Source: Flavobacterium johnsoniae (GTDB lineage Bacteria; Bacteroidota; Bacteroidia; Flavobacteriales; Flavobacteriaceae). From it: 64,000 bases of DNA. The translations under genes and the position numbers were made by a program. Where the stretch lies: assembly GCF_030388325.1 (NCBI RefSeq), contig NZ_CP103794.1:992001-1056000 (forward strand), read 5' to 3'. Of this stretch, positions 63,456 through 64,000 are shown in pieces (position 1 is the first letter of the stretch; every line of letters starts with the position of its first letter). Below the pieces are notes generated by a model. It was given only the letters and a program-made list of their open reading frames with translations, was not told the origin of the DNA and searched no databases.

Positions 63456-63935
63456 TTAATACACATAAGTCGTAGCTTCATATTTACCATCACCTTTGTC
63501 TACAATACTAACAAAAGGATATCCGTTTGAAGCAGATTTAGATTTGATTCTCATCGCAGTCTGCTTTTGATTTGCAATTGGTGGTTCTCCTTTTGTCCTT
63601 GTCGAGACACCAGTAAAACTTGCAACTTGCTTCAGTCCTATTGTCTTTTCCTGTGGCAGAACAGTTACCATTTTGTAATCGTCTTTTGAATCTACTATTA
63701 TTTTATCAGAAACTTTTTGAGTTGTTTTTGTCTGCTTGTTCGTTATAGACGAAACAGCATGTTTACTAATTTTTACTTCTTCAGAACTTCCGTTCAACGA
63801 ATAATAAATTAAACCGTTTTCATTTTTTATGAAATTAACATCAAGTTGTTCACCATTGTGTTTTGTAATTTGATGTGTTTGAGAAATTGCAACATTTGCA
63901 AATAACAATGCTAGCGTAAAATATAAAATTTTCAT
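63456..63935 (-). CDS. secreted protein of unknown function
   Basis: 159 residues from the ATG at 63935, which starts a signal peptide (ILYFTLALLFANVAISQ). The mature part is beta-rich: QITKHNGEQLDVNFIKNENGLIYYSLNGSSEEVKISKHAVSSI, a pattern seen in small Bacteroidetes periplasmic proteins that read as 'encode a KHNG...LDVNFI' repeat unit. The last 50 residues (RIKSKSASNGYPFVSIVDKGDGKYEATTYVY) resemble an SHOCT-less, PepSY-like beta tail. No function is known. The longer frame to 63992 adds an unsupported hydrophobic extension. Confidence 0.65.
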   Translation of the reverse strand: MKILYFTLALLFANVAISQTHQITKHNGEQLDVNFIKNENGLIYYSLNGSSEEVKISKHAVSSITNKQTKTTQKVSDKIIVDSKDDYKMVTVLPQEKTIGLKQVASFTGVSTRTKGEPPIANQKQTAMRIKSKSASNGYPFVSIVDKGDGKYEATTYVY

Positions 63936-64000
63936 GATTATTAGATTTAAATTAAAAATGATCAGATTTGAAATTTTAAACTTAAGCTTCACACAAATTC

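Overview
The window looks like chromosomal DNA of a Flavobacterium (phylum Bacteroidota). The evidence is a strongly AT-rich composition, promoters of the Bacteroidetes type (-33 TTG, -7 TAnnTTTG), many secreted proteins with Bacteroidetes-specific families (PorP/SprF, DUF4837, DUF4175, HU-CCDC81-SPOR, GxxExxY, DUF6327), and a complete gliding-motility spr locus in the same gene order I know from Flavobacterium johnsoniae. There is no rRNA, tRNA, CRISPR array, prophage or classical insertion sequence.

Layout. 1-3.7 kb: the 3' end of an S41 C-terminal processing peptidase, a double OmpA-domain protein, an alpha/beta hydrolase, an ElaA-type acetyltransferase and a DUF1579 lipoprotein. 3.9-8.0 kb: a DUF4837 lipoprotein, a LysM/Slt lytic transglycosylase and pgk. 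8.3-12.4 kb: an unknown gene coupled to a pirin-like protein, an exported intradiol-dioxygenase-fold lipoprotein, and a LytTR regulator/histidine kinase pair. 12.5-37.9 kb, all on the minus strand: a seven-gene operon ending in sprC-sprD-sprB-sprF. It encodes the giant surface adhesin SprB (about 5,340 residues), its dedicated type IX secretion partner SprF, and the accessory proteins SprC and SprD. 38.3-47.8 kb: mostly housekeeping genes (DNA polymerase III delta', thioesterase, recA, PlsC-type acyltransferase, trpS, dprA, an HU/SPOR protein), interrupted by a 634-bp inverted-repeat-bounded unit carrying a GxxExxY (PD-(D/E)XK) gene and by two tiny genes. 48.0-59.4 kb: minus-strand genes for a PIF1-type helicase, an OmpH/Skp protein, a methyltransferase, mnmG, ybeY and a DUF4175 membrane protein. 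59.5-64 kb: gltX, an SPFH/stomatin protein and a small envelope/stress cluster (YtxH, holin-like, DUF6327).

The most striking non-coding feature is a cluster of ten palindromes of the form GTTYCACGTGRAAC around mnmG. Eight lie within 475 bp upstream of mnmG and two lie downstream. One is the exact 16-bp ParB-binding parS sequence known from Bacillus subtilis, and one is built into the last codons of ybeY. I infer a chromosome-partition centromere. A second candidate is the GxxExxY unit: a nuclease-fold gene bounded by 46-bp inverted repeats (45/46 identical), inserted between the divergent plsC-type and trpS genes. Several families of dispersed inverted repeats also occupy intergenic gaps, including a nested double palindrome present twice.

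How genes work together: SprF (outer-membrane PorP/SprF family) should allow the type B C-terminal signal of SprB to use the type IX secretion system. SprC and SprD probably support SprB assembly or propulsion on the cell surface. The promoter upstream of the 150-residue gene, plus two hairpins inside the operon, suggests graded expression along this 25-kb transcript. All functional statements come from reading the translated sequence; no database search was run.
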